Assembly: GCF_001494595.1 (NCBI RefSeq)
Contig: NZ_LN929908.1
Location: 3,502,468-3,566,467, forward strand
Direction of reading: 5' to 3'
DNA length: 64,000 nt
Source of the DNA: Mycobacterium sp. M26
GTDB taxonomy: Bacteria > Actinomycetota > Actinomycetes > Mycobacteriales > Mycobacteriaceae
In this document: piece after piece, positions 16,952-25,838 of the stretch
How the letters are laid out: each line of letters opens with the position of its first letter
Numbering within the stretch: position 1 is the stretch's first letter
Notes under the pieces: generated by a model
What the model saw: the letters and a program-made list of their open reading frames with translations, nothing else
Database searches by the model: none
What the model was told of the DNA's origin: nothing
Program-made: the position numbers and the translations under genes

Positions 16952-18186
16952 TGTGCGGCCGCAGCCGTGTTGAGCATGAACTCGCCAATGTAGGTCTGGG
17001 TCTGGTCGGCGTTGAGCGGCTGGAACATCGACGCCGCTGAATCCCGGTAGAGACGCTCGAAGATGGTGCCCTTACGGAACGACTCCCCGCCGACCATGCT
17101 CATTGCCCGCTTTGCCATGTGCATGACATTCTCGGAGGTGAAGGTCTTGGCGATACCCAGGTACGGAAAGCGCAGTTCCGGCGCCCAGTTCTTGTCCCGG
17201 CCGTGGATCAGGTCCTCACAGGTCTGATAGACGACGCGCTTCGACAGCTCCACCTTGGTCGCCATCTCACCGATGCCGTCGACGATGTGCCCGATGTTCT
17301 TGACCTCGGTGTCGGCGGCGACGATCGCTCCAAAGGTGGCGCCCAGATGCTTCTTGGAGAGCTTGGCAACAGTCTCCTCCAGAATCCGGTACTGCATGCC
17401 GAGGTAAATGCTCGCGAACATCAGCGACGCCCATTCCAGCACACCGAAAGCGCCTGCGCGCCAAGGGCAGATGAACCCGTCCTCGGGAACGTAGTACCCG
17501 TCGAAGTGAATGACCTGGGTTCCGGTGGCGTGCATACCCAACGCGTTCCAGGTCTTCTCGATCCGGACACCGTCGCCGATGCCGTTCTCGTCGACCTTGA
17601 AATCGCCAACGAACAGCTTCTCGGCAGCGACTCGACCGTCGAAGGTGTCCGGCAACTCCCCGTCGGAGTTGGTTTCGGTCGCGTTCGTGGTGATGATGTC
17701 GGCCGCCTCGCTCAACGTGCCCCAGGTCTTCTTCCCGTACAGCTTCCACCCGCCGCCCGGCTGCGGCACCGCCCGCATGTCGGCCAGGCCGGAGAAGCCG
17801 GCGCGCTTCTCCGAGAACGGCCCGAAGATCAGGGAGCCGTCAGCCACCCGGCCGAGCCAGACCTTCTTTTGCTCTTCACTCATCAGATTGCCGGCGATCC
17901 CGACCATGATGTAGTGCATGTTGTAGGCCAGCGTGATGGCGGAGTCCCCACGCGACATCTCTGAGACCACCTTGGAGACGTGCAGGATGTTGCCGCCCGC
18001 CCCGCCGTATTCCTTGGGCACGGGCAGAGCACCCAGTCCCGACTTCTTGAAGACGTCGACCGAGGGGTACGCGAACGTGTTCTCTTGGTCGTACTTCGGG
18101 CCGATCTCACGGAAGAACTGCGAGACCTCCTGCGCTTTGGCGAAGTAGGGGGCGAACTCTTCGTCGGTCATGTCCTGATTCAGCAT
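16942..18186 (-). CDS. Acyl-CoA dehydrogenase
   Basis: The 414-residue flavoprotein has the acyl-CoA dehydrogenase order: an N-terminal helical domain with PKEYGGAGG, a middle beta domain (GPFSEKRAGFSG; KTWGTLSEAADI) and a C-terminal helical bundle with KTFTSENVMHMAKRAMSMVG. It would remove hydrogens from the alpha and beta carbons of an acyl-CoA, passing electrons to ETF. I chose ATG 18186 because GGAG lies six bases upstream; ATG 18198 would add four residues but has its purine run against the start codon. The gene is divergent from the NTF2-like gene pair, and the intergenic region holds two C/G-tract motifs. Confidence 0.9.
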   Translation of the reverse strand: MLNQDMTDEEFAPYFAKAQEVSQFFREIGPKYDQENTFAYPSVDVFKKSGLGALPVPKEYGGAGGNILHVSKVVSEMSRGDSAITLAYNMHYIMVGIAGNLMSEEQKKVWLGRVADGSLIFGPFSEKRAGFSGLADMRAVPQPGGGWKLYGKKTWGTLSEAADIITTNATETNSDGELPDTFDGRVAAEKLFVGDFKVDENGIGDGVRIEKTWNALGMHATGTQVIHFDGYYVPEDGFICPWRAGAFGVLEWASLMFASIYLGMQYRILEETVAKLSKKHLGATFGAIVAADTEVKNIGHIVDGIGEMATKVELSKRVVYQTCEDLIHGRDKNWAPELRFPYLGIAKTFTSENVMHMAKRAMSMVGGESFRKGTIFERLYRDSAASMFQPLNADQTQTYIGEFMLNTAAAAHQS

Positions 18187-18250
18187 TGCTTTCTCCATCT
18201 CCGATCCGTGCTGATTGAGGCCGATGCTGCTCCCCCGAGCGCCCGTGCAC

Positions 18251-18267
18251 ACCCCTCACAGGGGGTA
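18251..18267 (-). promoter_or_regulatory. C/G-tract palindromic motif upstream of the acyl-CoA dehydrogenase gene
   Basis: The minus strand reads TACCCCCTGTGAGGGGT, with a perfect ACCCC/GGGGT inverted repeat, 65 bp before the start at 18186. It belongs to the same set as the motifs at 1436, 10183 and 15829. Confidence 0.35.
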
Positions 18268-18293
18268 ACTCGCTCCAACGACAGGGGAAGCCC

Positions 18294-18306
18294 TCCCCCC
18301 TTGGGG
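18294..18306 (+). promoter_or_regulatory. C/G-tract motif upstream of the NTF2-like/acyl-CoA synthetase operon
   Basis: TCCCCCCTTGGGG lies about 92 bp before the start at 18398. It closely resembles TCCCCCCGTTGGGA at 10185-10198. Together with the element at 18251 it gives each divergent gene its own copy. Confidence 0.35.
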
Positions 18307-18397
18307 CAGTCGGTTTCCTCCCGGTGGTAGTCGCCGCGCCAACACGGCGCTGCCTACCGTCAGGACAGTCGCCCGCACCGTCAAGGAGAACCGCTTC

Positions 18398-18850
18398 ATG
18401 AGTCATGCATTCGCCGTCAAATGGCTGAAGGCGTTCCGGGAAAGCGCCGAAGCCGTCGTCGCTCTCTACGCCGAGGACTTCCTGTTCGAGGATCCGATCC
18501 TGGGCCAGTCGATCACGTCGAAGGACGAACTGTTGCGGGTGTTCGCGCCCTACGCCAACAAGGACGTCACCAATGGCATCGGAATCAACAATTTCCGCAT
18601 TGATGAAGTGGTTGGTGACGAGCGGGCCGCCATCTACCGCTGGACATGGCAGGCGCCGACGGCTGCTGCGTTCGTCGGCGTGCCGACCAACGGCACGGTG
18701 CCGGGGGCCCGCGGTATCACCTTCCACATCTACGACGCCGACGGCCGCATCAAGCGCGAAGAGAGTTTCTGGGACTGCGCCACCGCCGTGCGGGATCTGG
18801 GCCTGCCCGTCGATCCCAGTGCCGTCGCCAAGCTTCCGGCCCTGGTCTGA
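18398..18850 (+). CDS. SnoaL/NTF2-fold protein, first of a tandem pair
   Basis: This 150-residue protein has the cone-shaped NTF2/SnoaL pattern: an N-terminal helix (FAVKWLKAFRESAEAVVALY), EDFLFEDPILG, then a run of strands ending DGRIKREESFWD. Proteins of this fold act as small isomerases, hydrolases or dehydratases, or as binding proteins. The catalytic acid/base set cannot be fixed from sequence alone, although Asp and His-free pockets with ED pairs are common. AAGGAG stands 9 bp before the ATG. The next gene is a clear paralogue, and both lead into an acyl-CoA synthetase, so they probably modify the same substrate before its activation. Confidence 0.78.
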   Translation: MSHAFAVKWLKAFRESAEAVVALYAEDFLFEDPILGQSITSKDELLRVFAPYANKDVTNGIGINNFRIDEVVGDERAAIYRWTWQAPTAAAFVGVPTNGTVPGARGITFHIYDADGRIKREESFWDCATAVRDLGLPVDPSAVAKLPALV

Positions 18851-18864
18851 GAGGAATCGAGAAC

Positions 18865-19365
18865 ATGAGCTTGGCCACCGACCACGCCAACCGCTGGGTC
18901 ACCGCACTCACCACCGACACTGCAGCCGCAGTGGGTCTGTACGCCGATGATCTGGTTTATGACGATCATGCGGACTCTGACCACATGATCGACACCGCGA
19001 TCACGAAGGCAGAGCTGGAGCCGCGGCTGGCCCCATTCGCCAACACCGACCGTGACAACGGAGCAGGAATTCACTCGTTCACCGCAACCGAGGCGTTCGA
19101 GCTGGCCGGTGTCAACGGCAATCCGGCGGTCGTGATCCTGTGGGACTGGACCGGAGAAGGCCTGAGCACCTACCGGGGAGTGGCCACCGGCGGCAAGACG
19201 CTGACCACCCGTGGAATCACCTGGCACCAGCTCGACGGAGACGGCCGGATCGAGCGGGAGACCACCTACTGGAATGACACCCCGGTGCTGCAAGAGCTCG
19301 GCCTGCCGATCATCACTCCGGAGTACTGGGTCGAAGGGTTCGACCCCGCAGCGCTGGCCCGGTAG
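18865..19365 (+). CDS. SnoaL/NTF2-fold protein, second of a tandem pair
   Basis: The 166-residue protein aligns by eye with the preceding gene: LYADDLVYDD versus LYAEDFLFED, ELEPRLAPFANTDRDNGAGI versus the same region, and RGITWHQLDGDGRIERETTY versus RGITFHIYDADGRIKREESF. The pair therefore arose by duplication and could form a heteromer. Start ATG 18865 is chosen because similarity to the first copy begins there. Its TAG stop shares one base with the GTG of the acyl-CoA synthetase gene. The function is unknown beyond the fold. Confidence 0.76.
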   Translation: MSLATDHANRWVTALTTDTAAAVGLYADDLVYDDHADSDHMIDTAITKAELEPRLAPFANTDRDNGAGIHSFTATEAFELAGVNGNPAVVILWDWTGEGLSTYRGVATGGKTLTTRGITWHQLDGDGRIERETTYWNDTPVLQELGLPIITPEYWVEGFDPAALAR

Positions 19366-20957
19366 TGAACCAGCCGAACCGCGGAATGTGGGGGGTGCTG
19401 CCCGACGTCCTGGATCGGGCCTGCACCTACTACGCCGAGCAGACCGCGATCGTCGACGGTGACCGAAGTATCACCTATCGCCGGCTCGGCCAGTGGCGCA
19501 ACCAGATTGCGCAGGCACTGGTCGCCTCCGGCGTGCAGAAGGGTGAGCGGGTCGGCCTACTGATGCCGAACTGCCTGGAATTCATTCCGATCCAGCAAGG
19601 CATCTGGGCGGCAGGCGCGGTGCTGGTGCAGATGCCGACGCGCGCTGCCGCCGACGGATTCCGCTCCAACCTCGCCCAGACCGACGCCACCACGCTCATC
19701 TATCACGCCAAGTTCGAAAACGCCGTCGCCTCCATCAGGGCCGAGCTGCCCAAGCTGCAGACGGTGATCCGGGTGGGCACCGCAGACCGGACCGAGGTCG
19801 ACGCCCTCGACTTCGGCGACCTCGTCGACTCGCAGCCGACAGCGCGCCCCGACGTGCTCATCGACGAGCACGACGAAGCCTATGTGCTGTTCACCTCCGG
19901 CAGTACCGGTGAGCCGAAAGGCGTTGTCAACTCGCATCTCACCTGGAGCTACTACAGCATCTCGGCCGGCCTCGAGATCGGCGACATCGCCTTCGGCGAG
20001 GTATTCGCACACGGCGCCCCGCTCACCCACTTCTCCCAGATCTTCGTGATGCCCACCTTCATCCGCGGCGGCACCAACGTGATGCTGCCCGGCCTGGAGG
20101 CCGAAGGGCTGATGAGAAACGTCGAGCGACACCGGATCACCGCCACTGCGCTCGTGCCGACGATCATCTATCTACTGCTGGACCATCCGCAGCGCCAGGA
20201 CTTCGACCTCGGCTCGCTGCGCACCATTGTCTACGCCGGCGCACCCATCGCCCCCGATCGGCTGCGCCAGGCCATCGAGGTGTTCGGACCGATCTTCATC
20301 CAGACCTACGCCGGCACCGAGCAGGGCTACGTCTCGTGCCTACGCAAGAACGAGCACCGCATCGACAACGATGTGTGGGCCGCCCGGTTGGCCTCGGCCG
20401 GCCGCCCAATGTTCCAGGTGCAGATCAGCATTCAAGACGACGATGATCGTCACGTGGCGGCCGGCAGCGCCGGGGAGATCTGTACACGCCAACTCGGCCA
20501 GATGCTGGGCTACCTCGATCCGGCACGTAATGCCGAGACGGTGCGCGGTGGTTGGGTGCATACCGGCGATGTCGGATACCTGGACGAAGCCGGGTTCCTG
20601 TTCATCGTGGACCGCAAGAAGGACATGGTCGTCAGCGGTGGCTTCAATGTTTTTCCTCGCCAGGTTGAAGACGCCCTGTCCAGCCACCCCGCCGTCGCAC
20701 AGAGCGCGGTCATCGGTGTGCCACATCCGAAATGGGGTGAGGCCGTCCTCGCCGTCGTCGTCGCGAAGTCCGGTGAGATCACTGGCCCCAGCCTCGAGTC
20801 GGAGCTCATCGACCACGTCAAGCGCGCGCTCGGATCGGTTCCGGCACCCAAAAACGTCCTGTTCACCGACGAGTTGCCGCTCAACCCGGCCGGCAAGGTC
20901 GACAAGAAGGCTATCCGTAAACCCTACTGGCAGGACCGGTCTCGCCAGATCGGCTGA
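19365..20957 (+). CDS. AMP-forming acyl-CoA synthetase/ligase
   Basis: This 530-residue adenylate-forming enzyme has the P-loop-like motif LFTSGSTGEPKGVV, the A5-type block QTYAGTEQGYVS, the hinge region WVHTGDVGYLDEAGFLFIVD followed by RKKDMVVSGGFNVFPRQVE, and the C-terminal lysine motif LNPAGKVDKK. It would activate a carboxylic acid to its acyl-CoA via an acyl-adenylate. It starts at a GTG that overlaps the previous stop by one base, and is followed 15 bp later by an aldehyde dehydrogenase. The latter can supply its acid substrate. Confidence 0.92.
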   Translation: MNQPNRGMWGVLPDVLDRACTYYAEQTAIVDGDRSITYRRLGQWRNQIAQALVASGVQKGERVGLLMPNCLEFIPIQQGIWAAGAVLVQMPTRAAADGFRSNLAQTDATTLIYHAKFENAVASIRAELPKLQTVIRVGTADRTEVDALDFGDLVDSQPTARPDVLIDEHDEAYVLFTSGSTGEPKGVVNSHLTWSYYSISAGLEIGDIAFGEVFAHGAPLTHFSQIFVMPTFIRGGTNVMLPGLEAEGLMRNVERHRITATALVPTIIYLLLDHPQRQDFDLGSLRTIVYAGAPIAPDRLRQAIEVFGPIFIQTYAGTEQGYVSCLRKNEHRIDNDVWAARLASAGRPMFQVQISIQDDDDRHVAAGSAGEICTRQLGQMLGYLDPARNAETVRGGWVHTGDVGYLDEAGFLFIVDRKKDMVVSGGFNVFPRQVEDALSSHPAVAQSAVIGVPHPKWGEAVLAVVVAKSGEITGPSLESELIDHVKRALGSVPAPKNVLFTDELPLNPAGKVDKKAIRKPYWQDRSRQIG

Positions 20958-20972
20958 CGCGAAGGAGCTGTC

Positions 20973-22475
20973 ATGACCAAGCACTACTCGATGTACATCG
21001 ACGGCAAGTGGATCGATTCCGACGAGGTATACGAAATCCGCAGCCCTGCAACCGAAGAGCTGGTCGCCACGGTTGCGAAAGGCACGACCGACCATGTTGA
21101 CGCCGCTGTCGCCGCAGCACAGGGCGCGTTCGACGAAGGCACGTGGCGGCGCACCCCGCCTGCACAGCGGGCGGGGCTGATCAACACCGTCGCAGAACGA
21201 CTGACCGCACGCACCGACGAGCTGGCTGCGTTACAAGCCCGCGAGAACGGTGCGACCATCCGTATCACCGGCGCGCTGCACGTCGGCCTGTCGGTAGGCC
21301 AGCTACAGTACCTGGCCGCAATCGCCCAGCAGTATCAATGGGAGACAACAGGTCCGGCCATCGAACCCGTGGCCGCCGACGGTATCGTCGTGCGCGACCC
21401 GATCGGAGTCGTCGCCGCCATCGTGCCGTGGAACATCCCGCTGCTAACCACGGTATGGAAGATCGGCCCAGCCTTGGTAGCCGGCAACTCGGTGGTGCTC
21501 AAGCCCGACGAGCACGCTCCCCTACTGGCACTGGAACTGGTGCGCGAGTTCGAGGCGGCCGGCCTGCCGCCCGGAGTCCTCAACCTGGTGACCGGCGATG
21601 GCGAGCCGGTAGGCGCTCACCTGTCGGGACACCCGCTGGTCCGCAAGGTGGCTTTTACCGGCTCCACCGCGGTAGGCAAGAGCATTCTGCGGCAGTCAGC
21701 CGACACCGTCCGCCGGGTGACCCTGGAGCTTGGGGGTAAGGGCGCCAACATCATTCTGGACGACGCCGACATCGACATGGCGGTCGACGGCTCGCTGTTC
21801 GCATGCATGGCCAACAACGGCGAAGCCTGCGAAGCCGGCACCCGCCTGCTGATCCCGGCCAGCCGCCGGGACGAAATCGTCGGCAAGTTGGTCGAACGCG
21901 CCTCCACTCTCAAATTGGGAGACCCTCTGGAGCCCACCACCCACGTCGGCCCCATCATCTCGGCCGAACAGCGTGATCGGATTCTCGAGTACTTCCGGAT
22001 CGCGACAGACGAAGGAGCCAAGGCCGCCATCGGCGGTAGCGCCCCGACGGGTCCGGAATTCGAGAAGGGCTATTGGGTGGAGCCGACGATCTTCGTTGAC
22101 GTCACCAACGATATGCGGATCGCCCGCGAAGAGGTCTTCGGCCCAGTTCTGGTGGTACTGACCTACGACTCCGACGACGAAGCTGTCAAGATCGCCAACG
22201 ACACCAACTACGGCCTGTCGGCTGGTGTGTGGGGCAGTAACGACCGCGCGCTCGAGGTGGCACGGCGCCTGGAGGCAGGCTCGGTGTGGATCAACAACTG
22301 GCACACCATCCACCCAGCCTATCCGTTCGGCGGGTTCAAGGAGAGCGGCCTCGGCCGTGAGGGCGGCCCGCACTCCATCGACGAGTACGTCGAGGAGAAG
22401 TTCATCGCCCTGGACCGCTCGGGCGGGATCGAGAACAAGGCGTTCGCGATCGTTATCGATCCGGCAGTGAACTAA
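20973..22475 (+). CDS. Aldehyde dehydrogenase, NAD(P)-dependent
   Basis: The 500-residue protein carries the ALDH signatures VTLELGGKGA (general-base Glu), NNGEACEAGTRLL (catalytic Cys), FTGSTAVGKSI (cofactor) and FGGFKESGLGREGG. It would oxidise an aldehyde to the acid that the upstream ligase then activates. GAAGGAG precedes the ATG by six bases. It is distinct from the aldehyde dehydrogenase at 4996; the two share only family motifs, so they probably serve different substrates. Confidence 0.93.
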   Translation: MTKHYSMYIDGKWIDSDEVYEIRSPATEELVATVAKGTTDHVDAAVAAAQGAFDEGTWRRTPPAQRAGLINTVAERLTARTDELAALQARENGATIRITGALHVGLSVGQLQYLAAIAQQYQWETTGPAIEPVAADGIVVRDPIGVVAAIVPWNIPLLTTVWKIGPALVAGNSVVLKPDEHAPLLALELVREFEAAGLPPGVLNLVTGDGEPVGAHLSGHPLVRKVAFTGSTAVGKSILRQSADTVRRVTLELGGKGANIILDDADIDMAVDGSLFACMANNGEACEAGTRLLIPASRRDEIVGKLVERASTLKLGDPLEPTTHVGPIISAEQRDRILEYFRIATDEGAKAAIGGSAPTGPEFEKGYWVEPTIFVDVTNDMRIAREEVFGPVLVVLTYDSDDEAVKIANDTNYGLSAGVWGSNDRALEVARRLEAGSVWINNWHTIHPAYPFGGFKESGLGREGGPHSIDEYVEEKFIALDRSGGIENKAFAIVIDPAVN

Positions 22476-22493
22476 CCCGATTCGGAGGAAGCC

Positions 22494-22946
22494 ATGGTCG
22501 ACATCGATCTCAGAGACCGGTCACCGCTGCGATTCGGTGTGGCGCAGGACGACGACGTGTGTTGGTACCGGGATGCCGCGGCCGAGCGGGTCCGGGGCGT
22601 CGATCTCAGCGATCTGGCACGCAGATCGGCGCGCCTGCGGAGCGCAGCCCCGGGAGCCGAGGTAGCCGCGGACATCGACGTCGTCATCGCCTCGGACGCA
22701 GCGACAGCGCGCGCGCTGCTCGCCCAGCATGACGGCGAAAGAAATTCGGGTGCGCTACTTTACGTCGGCACACCCACAGGGCTGGCCGGATTGGTAGCCG
22801 ACATCTATTCGCTCGGAATCGCCGACGGCGCAGTGCTCATCCCGGGGGCGCCGGGTGTTGTCGAGCTCATCCGCGACGCAGTGTTTCCCGCGTTGCAGAC
22901 GATGGAGCTGTTGAACGACGCTGTCTCCGAGGCGCTACCGGCATGA
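22494..22946 (+). CDS. Small protein resembling the C-terminal piece of an LLM flavin monooxygenase
   Basis: The 150-residue protein is unfamiliar at its N-terminus. Its second half (LLYVGTPTGLAGLVADIYSL, then GIADGAVLIPGAPGVVELI and DAVFPALQ) follows the order seen at the C-terminus of NtaA/DszA-like flavin monooxygenases, namely a VGTP, a DGF-like strand and a VPxLQ helix. The catalytic TIM-barrel core is missing. GGAGG lies just before the ATG, and the stop overlaps the flavin reductase start by 4 bp (ATGA), so it is translated with that reductase. It may be a vestige of a two-component monooxygenase or a small accessory protein. I am not sure of either. Confidence 0.55.
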   Translation: MVDIDLRDRSPLRFGVAQDDDVCWYRDAAAERVRGVDLSDLARRSARLRSAAPGAEVAADIDVVIASDAATARALLAQHDGERNSGALLYVGTPTGLAGLVADIYSLGIADGAVLIPGAPGVVELIRDAVFPALQTMELLNDAVSEALPA

Positions 22947-23437
22947 ACGTGACCTCCGATGAGTACCGGGCCGCCCTGCGCAGGCATCCCGCGGGCGTGG
23001 TGGTCATCACTCTGATGGCGCAGTCCGGGCCGGTAGGTTTCACCGCGACCTCGTTCGCGTCACTGTCCCTCGATCCTCCACTGGTGTGCTTCAACATCAC
23101 CCACACCTCCTCGAGCATCGGAGCCCTGCGCACAGCGCGCTCGATCGTCGTCCACCTGCTCGACGAAAAGCAACTCGAGCTGGCACAGCGGTTCTCGGCC
23201 AGTGCCGATCATCGTTTCGCGGACACCAGCCTGTGGACCACCTTGGAGACAGGTGAACCGCTACTGCTCGGCACACCGACGTGGTTGTGTGCCGGTATCG
23301 ATCAGCTTGTGGCAGCTGGTGATTCGACGTTGGTCATCGCGCGGGTCACCCGGATCCATCGCGACGACGACGCGGCTGGAGCGCCGCTGCTCTACCACGA
23401 CGGCAGCTACCACCGCGCCGAGTCTATGACGAACTGA
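22943..23437 (+). CDS. Flavin reductase-like protein (DIM6/NTAB type)
   Basis: This 164-residue split-barrel FMN-binding protein has the family core FTATSFASLSLDPPLVCFNI and HPAGVVVITL. In two-component monooxygenases such proteins reduce FMN or FAD with NAD(P)H and hand the free reduced flavin to an oxygenase. The ATG overlaps the previous stop by 4 bp. A full-length LLM partner is not adjacent; the nearest is the truncated-looking protein just upstream. It ends convergently with a LuxR gene 2 bp away. Confidence 0.87.
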   Translation: MNVTSDEYRAALRRHPAGVVVITLMAQSGPVGFTATSFASLSLDPPLVCFNITHTSSSIGALRTARSIVVHLLDEKQLELAQRFSASADHRFADTSLWTTLETGEPLLLGTPTWLCAGIDQLVAAGDSTLVIARVTRIHRDDDAAGAPLLYHDGSYHRAESMTN

Positions 23438-23439
23438 CG

Positions 23440-24609
23440 TCAGCGGTCTTTCAACGCCCAGGCGATGGCCTGGGCCCGGTTGACCGCACCGTACTTGCGC
23501 AGGATGTGCTTCACGTGAGACTTCACCGTGCCCTCGGTGATCACCAGCTGATCGGCAATGGCCTGATTGGTTGCGCCGGTGACCATCAGATCGAGGACTT
23601 CGGCCTCACGCTCGGTCAGCTCGACAGCAGCCGTTGCCCCGCAGTCGGATTCAGCTGCCGAATCCTCATACCCGCGGACTGATTCCGCGCCGGATTCGCA
23701 GAGCTGATCGATCTTGTCGACGGTTCCGAAGAAGAGCTCGCGAACGCTGTCCCGCTGGGTACGCAACCGCTCCAGCAGGATCGCACGCTCGTAGATGTGG
23801 CTGAAGCCGTCGGCGAACGCCCACAATACGTCCCGGTCTGCCTCGTCCACCCTGCGTGGCAATGGATGGTGATCGGTATGCAAAAACCCCATCACATCGT
23901 CGCCGACCACCAGCGGCGCAACCACGTAAGACCGGGACTGCCCGGCCGCGACGATGAGCGGTCGATAGACCGGGGCATTCGCAGTGTCGTAGACCAGCGA
24001 TGGACGCCGGCGAGACAACATCTCGGCCTCCGGAGCGGTCGCCGACAGCGGTACGCGTTGGTTGATCCAGTCGCTGAACCAGGACGTTTCAGTACCGGCA
24101 CTGCGGTCATGGATGATCAGTGGTTTCCAGCTGCGACTTTCCACCTTCGAGAGCACGGCCCGGTGGAAACCGCACCGCAACACCAGCTCCTCGCACGCAT
24201 TCTCGACCAAAGCGGTCGACGTGGGCAGGCCACGAAGCCGGGACAAACCGGCCGCGCAGTCGGCCAGACGTTGGCCGCGCATGGCCGTGTCGTGCAGGTA
24301 CCAATCCATCGCCAGCTGTTGCAGGTCGAGGATCACATCGCACAGATGACCGGCGTCGACGACGGCGCCGTCCGGAGTGTGGCGCAACCTGTCGATACAC
24401 GCATGGGTCAACGTCGAGATCATCTCCGCAGCGCGCCACGGGACATCCCACTCGACGGTGGGAAGCGTCAGGTGGGTGCCGAGCACCGACTGGGTGTGCT
24501 CGCTGATCACCCGCAGCCGTTCCACGAGTTCGATCTCGCGCGACCACCATTCGGTTTTCGATCGCGCCGCACTGGACCGGGTGCCATCGTTGGCCAAGGA
24601 AACACTCAT
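23440..24609 (-). CDS. GAF-LuxR transcriptional regulator (389 aa)
   Basis: An N-terminal helical region of about 140 residues precedes a GAF-like part (RCGFHRAVLSKVESRSWKPL; SRSYVVAPLVVGDDVMGFLH) and a C-terminal LuxR helix-turn-helix (LTEREAEVLDLMVTGATNQA; GTVKSHVKHILRKYG). It is longer than the other four family members. Its start overlaps the stop of the next upstream regulator gene by 4 bp, so two related regulators are made from one message. It probably controls the convergent operon at 18398-23437 or the carboxylase operon at 25839. Confidence 0.88.
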   Translation of the reverse strand: MSVSLANDGTRSSAARSKTEWWSREIELVERLRVISEHTQSVLGTHLTLPTVEWDVPWRAAEMISTLTHACIDRLRHTPDGAVVDAGHLCDVILDLQQLAMDWYLHDTAMRGQRLADCAAGLSRLRGLPTSTALVENACEELVLRCGFHRAVLSKVESRSWKPLIIHDRSAGTETSWFSDWINQRVPLSATAPEAEMLSRRRPSLVYDTANAPVYRPLIVAAGQSRSYVVAPLVVGDDVMGFLHTDHHPLPRRVDEADRDVLWAFADGFSHIYERAILLERLRTQRDSVRELFFGTVDKIDQLCESGAESVRGYEDSAAESDCGATAAVELTEREAEVLDLMVTGATNQAIADQLVITEGTVKSHVKHILRKYGAVNRAQAIAWALKDR

Positions 24610-25664
24610 TGCGGCCGCCGTTCATCTCGTCGGGACTCTCGCAGATAGCACGCGATGGCAGCCGCGCGGTTGCCGGCGCCGAGCTTGTGGAGGATGTGCT
24701 TCACATGCGACTTCACCGTGCTCTCGGCCACCGTCAACCGGTCGGCCAACTGCGCGTTGGTGGCCCCACTGGACAGGAGTGCCAGCACCTCGCGCTCACG
24801 GGTCGTCAAGCGCGCCAACCGGTTCGACAACCGGCCGTCGGCGTAGTCCGCTACCGGGGCCGGCCCCGCGAGAGCGGGCGACACCGGCACCTGAGCGGCG
24901 AGGGCGAGGGTGGGCACCTGGTCGAGTTCGGTGAGAGCCCGAACGGCTGCGTCGCATACCTCGGCGACGCTGCGGCGCTGCTGTTCGGCACGGTCGTTGA
25001 GGACGGCCCGTTCATAGGCGACTCCCACACCGTCGGCGAACAGCCGCAACAGGTCACGATCAACCGCCGTGACCGCCGGGCCGCTCGGCCGGTCTGCATG
25101 CAGGAGGCCCACCACCGCCGACATCGCTACCACCGGTGCCACCACGTAGTCGCGACAGCCGGTCCGCTGAACCAGTGGTCCGTAGGTGCGCGGTTCGCTG
25201 GGCGCGTCGTTGACCAGCGCCGGCACCCGGCGCCGGACCACCTCGGCCTCCACCAGAGGAGATGCCAGCGGGATGTGCAGATCGGCGATCTCGTCGTCGA
25301 TCTCGAGGGCAACCTGCCCGGAGTCGCTCAGTACATACAGGGCCTCGGGCGTCCACATCGAGCCGCGGACGGTCGAGAACATCACCCGGCCGAAGGCCCC
25401 ACATCCGCACAGCCGTCGGGGGGCGCTGCGGAGCACCGCGTCGGTGGCGATTTCGGCACGCGTCTGCTCGAGCGCGTCGAGCACCGAGCTCAGCGCCGCA
25501 GCGGACAGCTCGTTGTGCCGCTGTACCGAACCAAGGCGCGCAGCGCTGAGCTCGGCCAGTTCGTCTGCGACCTGACCGAGGCCCAGCACTTCGGGCGACA
25601 CACCGACGTCGATGGAGACACACTCCTTACGTTTCCTGCACTTCCACAGACCAATGCGGCCCAC
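24606..25664 (-). CDS. GAF-LuxR transcriptional regulator (352 aa)
   Basis: It has the same architecture as its neighbour: a GAF-like region (CGCGAFGRVMFSTVRGSMWT; GCRDYVVAPVVAMSAVVGLL) and a LuxR helix-turn-helix (LTTREREVLALLSSGATNAQ; STVKSHVKHILHKLG). The start is uncertain. GTG 25664 lacks an obvious ribosome site and the first residues are basic and poorly conserved; GTG 25601 is an alternative. It is divergent from the nitronate monooxygenase/carboxylase operon, so control of that operon is the natural guess. The 4-bp overlap with the downstream regulator suggests a functional pair. Confidence 0.86.
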   Translation of the reverse strand: MGRIGLWKCRKRKECVSIDVGVSPEVLGLGQVADELAELSAARLGSVQRHNELSAAALSSVLDALEQTRAEIATDAVLRSAPRRLCGCGAFGRVMFSTVRGSMWTPEALYVLSDSGQVALEIDDEIADLHIPLASPLVEAEVVRRRVPALVNDAPSEPRTYGPLVQRTGCRDYVVAPVVAMSAVVGLLHADRPSGPAVTAVDRDLLRLFADGVGVAYERAVLNDRAEQQRRSVAEVCDAAVRALTELDQVPTLALAAQVPVSPALAGPAPVADYADGRLSNRLARLTTREREVLALLSSGATNAQLADRLTVAESTVKSHVKHILHKLGAGNRAAAIACYLRESRRDERRPQ

Positions 25665-25838
25665 CGTTAACTAACTCCACATCATTCGTGACCTGCATCA
25701 CGCTTGTCAACCATGTTCCTGAACGGGCTTTTATCCAGATGTCGCCGTAAGAAACCCGCTCGTCGGCGGCCGAGCCTTGACCAAGGAGGGTCGGCTTTAG
25801 TTATTCTCGATTCACTACAACCGGCAAGAAAGGGACTC

